Assembly (NCBI GenBank): GCA_001805565.1 | Contig: MHGM01000038.1 | Coordinates: forward strand, 1-7,175 | Direction: 5' to 3' | Length of the DNA: 7,175 nt | Source: Omnitrophica WOR_2 bacterium RIFCSPHIGHO2_01_FULL_52_10 | Lineage (GTDB): Bacteria > Omnitrophota > Gorgyraeia > Zapsychrales > Zapsychraceae | Shown here: positions 5,859-7,175 of the stretch, piece after piece | Numbering within the stretch: the stretch's first letter is position 1 | How the letters are laid out: each line of letters begins with the position of its first letter | Made by a program: the position numbers and the translations under genes | The notes under the pieces: model-generated | What the model was told of the DNA's origin: nothing | Database searches by the model: none | Seen by the model: only the letters and a program-made list of their open reading frames with translations

Positions 5859-7021
5859 TACTTTTCCCGCAAATAACCGTCGATCCGGCTGACAGCCTCT
5901 TTAAGACTGTCATAAGCGGAAGCGTAGGAAATACGCACATACCCCTCGCACGACGGCCCGAACGCGACCCCGGGTACCAAAGCCACTTTTTTCTTCTTTA
6001 ACAGATTCTGCGCGAAGGCCATCGACTTCTCGCCGGTACTTTTGATCGAAGGAAAAACATAAAACGCGCCCTGCGGCATGTGGCATTCCAGACCGATCTC
6101 GTTTAAAGCGCGCACGATGTAATTGCGCCGCCTCTTGTACTCCGACTTCATCTCCTGCACGCTTTTAAATCCGCTTTTCAAAGCCTCCTGCGCGGCCAGC
6201 TGTCCCGTAATGGGCGCGCAGAGTATCGTGTACTGATGGATCTTCGTCATCGCGGCGACCACCTTGGCGGGACCGCAGACCCAGCCGATGCGAAAACCCG
6301 TCATGGCGTAAGCCTTGGAAAAACCGTTGAAATACAGCACGGAATCTTTCATGCCCTTCAAAGAAGCCAGCGGGACATGGTCGAAATCATAAGTGAGCTC
6401 GTCGTAAATTTCATCGCTGATAATAAACAGTTTATTTTTCTTGGCCACCCGCGCGATTCTCTGCAGCTCCGCGCTCGTGTAGGAAGCGCCGGTCGGATTG
6501 CAAGGGTAATTGATCATCAGCGCCTTGACGCCTTGGCCTGCCTGTCGGCAGGCCTTGTCGATCTGCCGGGGAGTAAGCTTAAAACCGTTTTCAATGCCCG
6601 TTTTCAAGATAACGGCTGTCCCGCCGGCTAACTCAACGACTGGCCGATACGAAACATACACGGGTTCGGGCACCAGGACTTTATCGCCAGGATTGAGTAT
6701 CGCCCGCATCGCCAAGTCCAAGCCTTCGCTGACACCGACGGTAATGAGGATCTCTTCGTCGAAATCATAATTCATCCCGTAGCGTGTTTTAAGGAAAGCG
6801 GCGATCTGCCTGCGCAATTCCGGCATCCCCTTGTTGGAGGTATACGACGTGTATCCCTGCTCCAGGGAGAAGATGGCCTTCTCGCGGATATGCCAAGGCG
6901 TGACAAAATCCGGCTCCCCGACGCCGAGGGAGATCACGTCTTTCATCCCCAACACCAGGTCAAAGAACGCGCGAATGCCCGAGGGGGCAAGTTGCTCAAC
7001 TTTTCGGGAAATCTCGATCAC
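5858..7021 (-). CDS. PLP-dependent class I/II aminotransferase (PatA/AspC-like)
   Basis: A 387-residue cytosolic aminotransferase of fold type I and normal length. The N-terminal stretch VISLGVGEPDFVTP (29-42) and GYTSYTSNKGMPELR (56-70) are class landmarks. NPTG is at 175-178 (N175 contacts PLP), SDEIY at 202-206 (D203 and Y206 on the cofactor), the Schiff-base lysine is K236 in GFSKAYAMTGFR, and R363 in YVRISYA should bind the substrate carboxylate. The overall pattern closely resembles Bacillus subtilis PatA, linked to lysine/diaminopimelate-type transamination; an aspartate, alanine or aromatic specificity cannot be excluded. The start is GTG 7021: an in-frame TAA at 7042-7040 leaves no other standard start, and AAGAAAG lies just upstream. 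An in-frame palindrome encodes ACRQAGQ (157-163) just before the PLP-binding strand. It is the first gene of the probable operon. Confidence 0.93.
   Translation of the reverse strand: MIEISRKVEQLAPSGIRAFFDLVLGMKDVISLGVGEPDFVTPWHIREKAIFSLEQGYTSYTSNKGMPELRRQIAAFLKTRYGMNYDFDEEILITVGVSEGLDLAMRAILNPGDKVLVPEPVYVSYRPVVELAGGTAVILKTGIENGFKLTPRQIDKACRQAGQGVKALMINYPCNPTGASYTSAELQRIARVAKKNKLFIISDEIYDELTYDFDHVPLASLKGMKDSVLYFNGFSKAYAMTGFRIGWVCGPAKVVAAMTKIHQYTILCAPITGQLAAQEALKSGFKSVQEMKSEYKRRRNYIVRALNEIGLECHMPQGAFYVFPSIKSTGEKSMAFAQNLLKKKKVALVPGVAFGPSCEGYVRISYASAYDSLKEAVSRIDGYLREK
6535..6554. repeat. In-frame palindromic element inside the aminotransferase gene
   Basis: GGCCTGCC (6535-6542), a 4-base spacer TGTC, and GGCAGGCC (6547-6554) form a perfect 8-bp inverted repeat. 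On the coding strand it encodes the ACRQAGQ segment at residues 157-163. In PatA-type relatives, as recalled, the loop here runs AVTEKTKAI, so this protein is about three residues longer. The core CCTGCCGACAGGCAGG resembles a short palindrome that I recall as dispersed in many candidate-phylum genomes; this is memory, not a search. Confidence 0.7.
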
Positions 7022-7041
7022 AAGTACTTTCTTAATTGCTT

Positions 7042-7170
7042 AGGGTATCCGGACATCCGGGAATCAGGGACTAGGATATCCGAGGATCCGGGTATCCGTG
7101 ACATCATTATGTCCCGGATACCCTGATCACCGGATCATCTAGTCCCGGGTCCCCAGGTAACCGGATCACC
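7042..7170. repeat. Long imperfect palindrome upstream of the aminotransferase
   Basis: The gene-free 154 bases at the window end are dominated by GGTATCCGG/CCGGATACC units. The centre is a hairpin with 15-base arms at 7090-7104 and 7109-7123 (14 of 15 pairs) around the loop CATT. Outer pairs continue on both sides: GATCCGG (7085-7091, alternative use) with CCGGATC (7130-7136), and GGGACTAG (7067-7074) with CTAGTCCC (7139-7146). AGGGTATCCGGACAT at 7042-7056 is a second copy of the left arm. The element may extend past the window end. No convincing -35/-10 promoter is visible between it and the GTG start. Confidence 0.75.
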
Positions 7171-7175
7171 TTATT

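Noticed and set aside
7042..7170. CRISPR array
   Set aside because: The repeated units are short, inverted and irregularly spaced, with no constant-length repeat/spacer pattern and no cas gene nearby.

Overview
The window is a compact, one-directional gene cluster. All seven supportable genes lie on the minus strand, so transcription runs from high to low coordinates. No rRNA, tRNA, CRISPR array, IS element or phage gene is visible. Base composition and codon use look uniform. The PilZ-plus-membrane-anchor protein, the GT-C/TPR glycosyltransferase and the abundance of short palindromic repeats suggest a Gram-negative, probably uncultivated bacterium. Omnitrophota or a related lineage is my best guess, but that is inference from style and no marker gene is present.

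In transcription order: (1) 7022-7175 has no gene and holds a long imperfect palindrome built of GGTATCCGG-like units. (2) 7021-5858 encodes a PLP-dependent class I/II aminotransferase resembling Bacillus PatA. (3) 5858-5448 is a small TPR protein whose ATG overlaps the aminotransferase stop (TAATG). (4) 5392-3464 is a PilZ protein with one membrane segment, a coiled coil and a C-terminal alpha/alpha-toroid (glycosidase-like) domain. (5) 3447-1681 is a polytopic GT-C-type glycosyltransferase with C-terminal TPRs, resembling the TMTC family. (6) 1669-1250 is a YjbQ/UPF0047 protein. (7) 1165-1249 is an intergenic stem-loop of CTGGTTG/CTGGTTA units. (8) 1164-262 is a PfkB-family sugar or nucleoside kinase. 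(9) 249-1 is a PQ-loop (SemiSWEET-like) small membrane protein that runs off the window.

The genes from the aminotransferase to yjbQ have gaps of 0-55 bp and probably form one operon. The kinase and PQ-loop gene form a second tight pair after the repeat. A plausible theme for the middle is c-di-GMP-responsive surface glycan work (PilZ/toroid protein plus GT-C transferase); this is inference.

The most unusual signal is a set of palindromic elements lying in frame inside coding sequences. Three different genes (aminotransferase, PilZ protein, GT-C transferase) each carry one, encoding extra residues at places where the families normally have a short loop. The two non-coding gaps carry further palindromic repeats of other kinds. 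This recalls the protein-coding palindromic elements of Rickettsia but in an unrelated sequence context.
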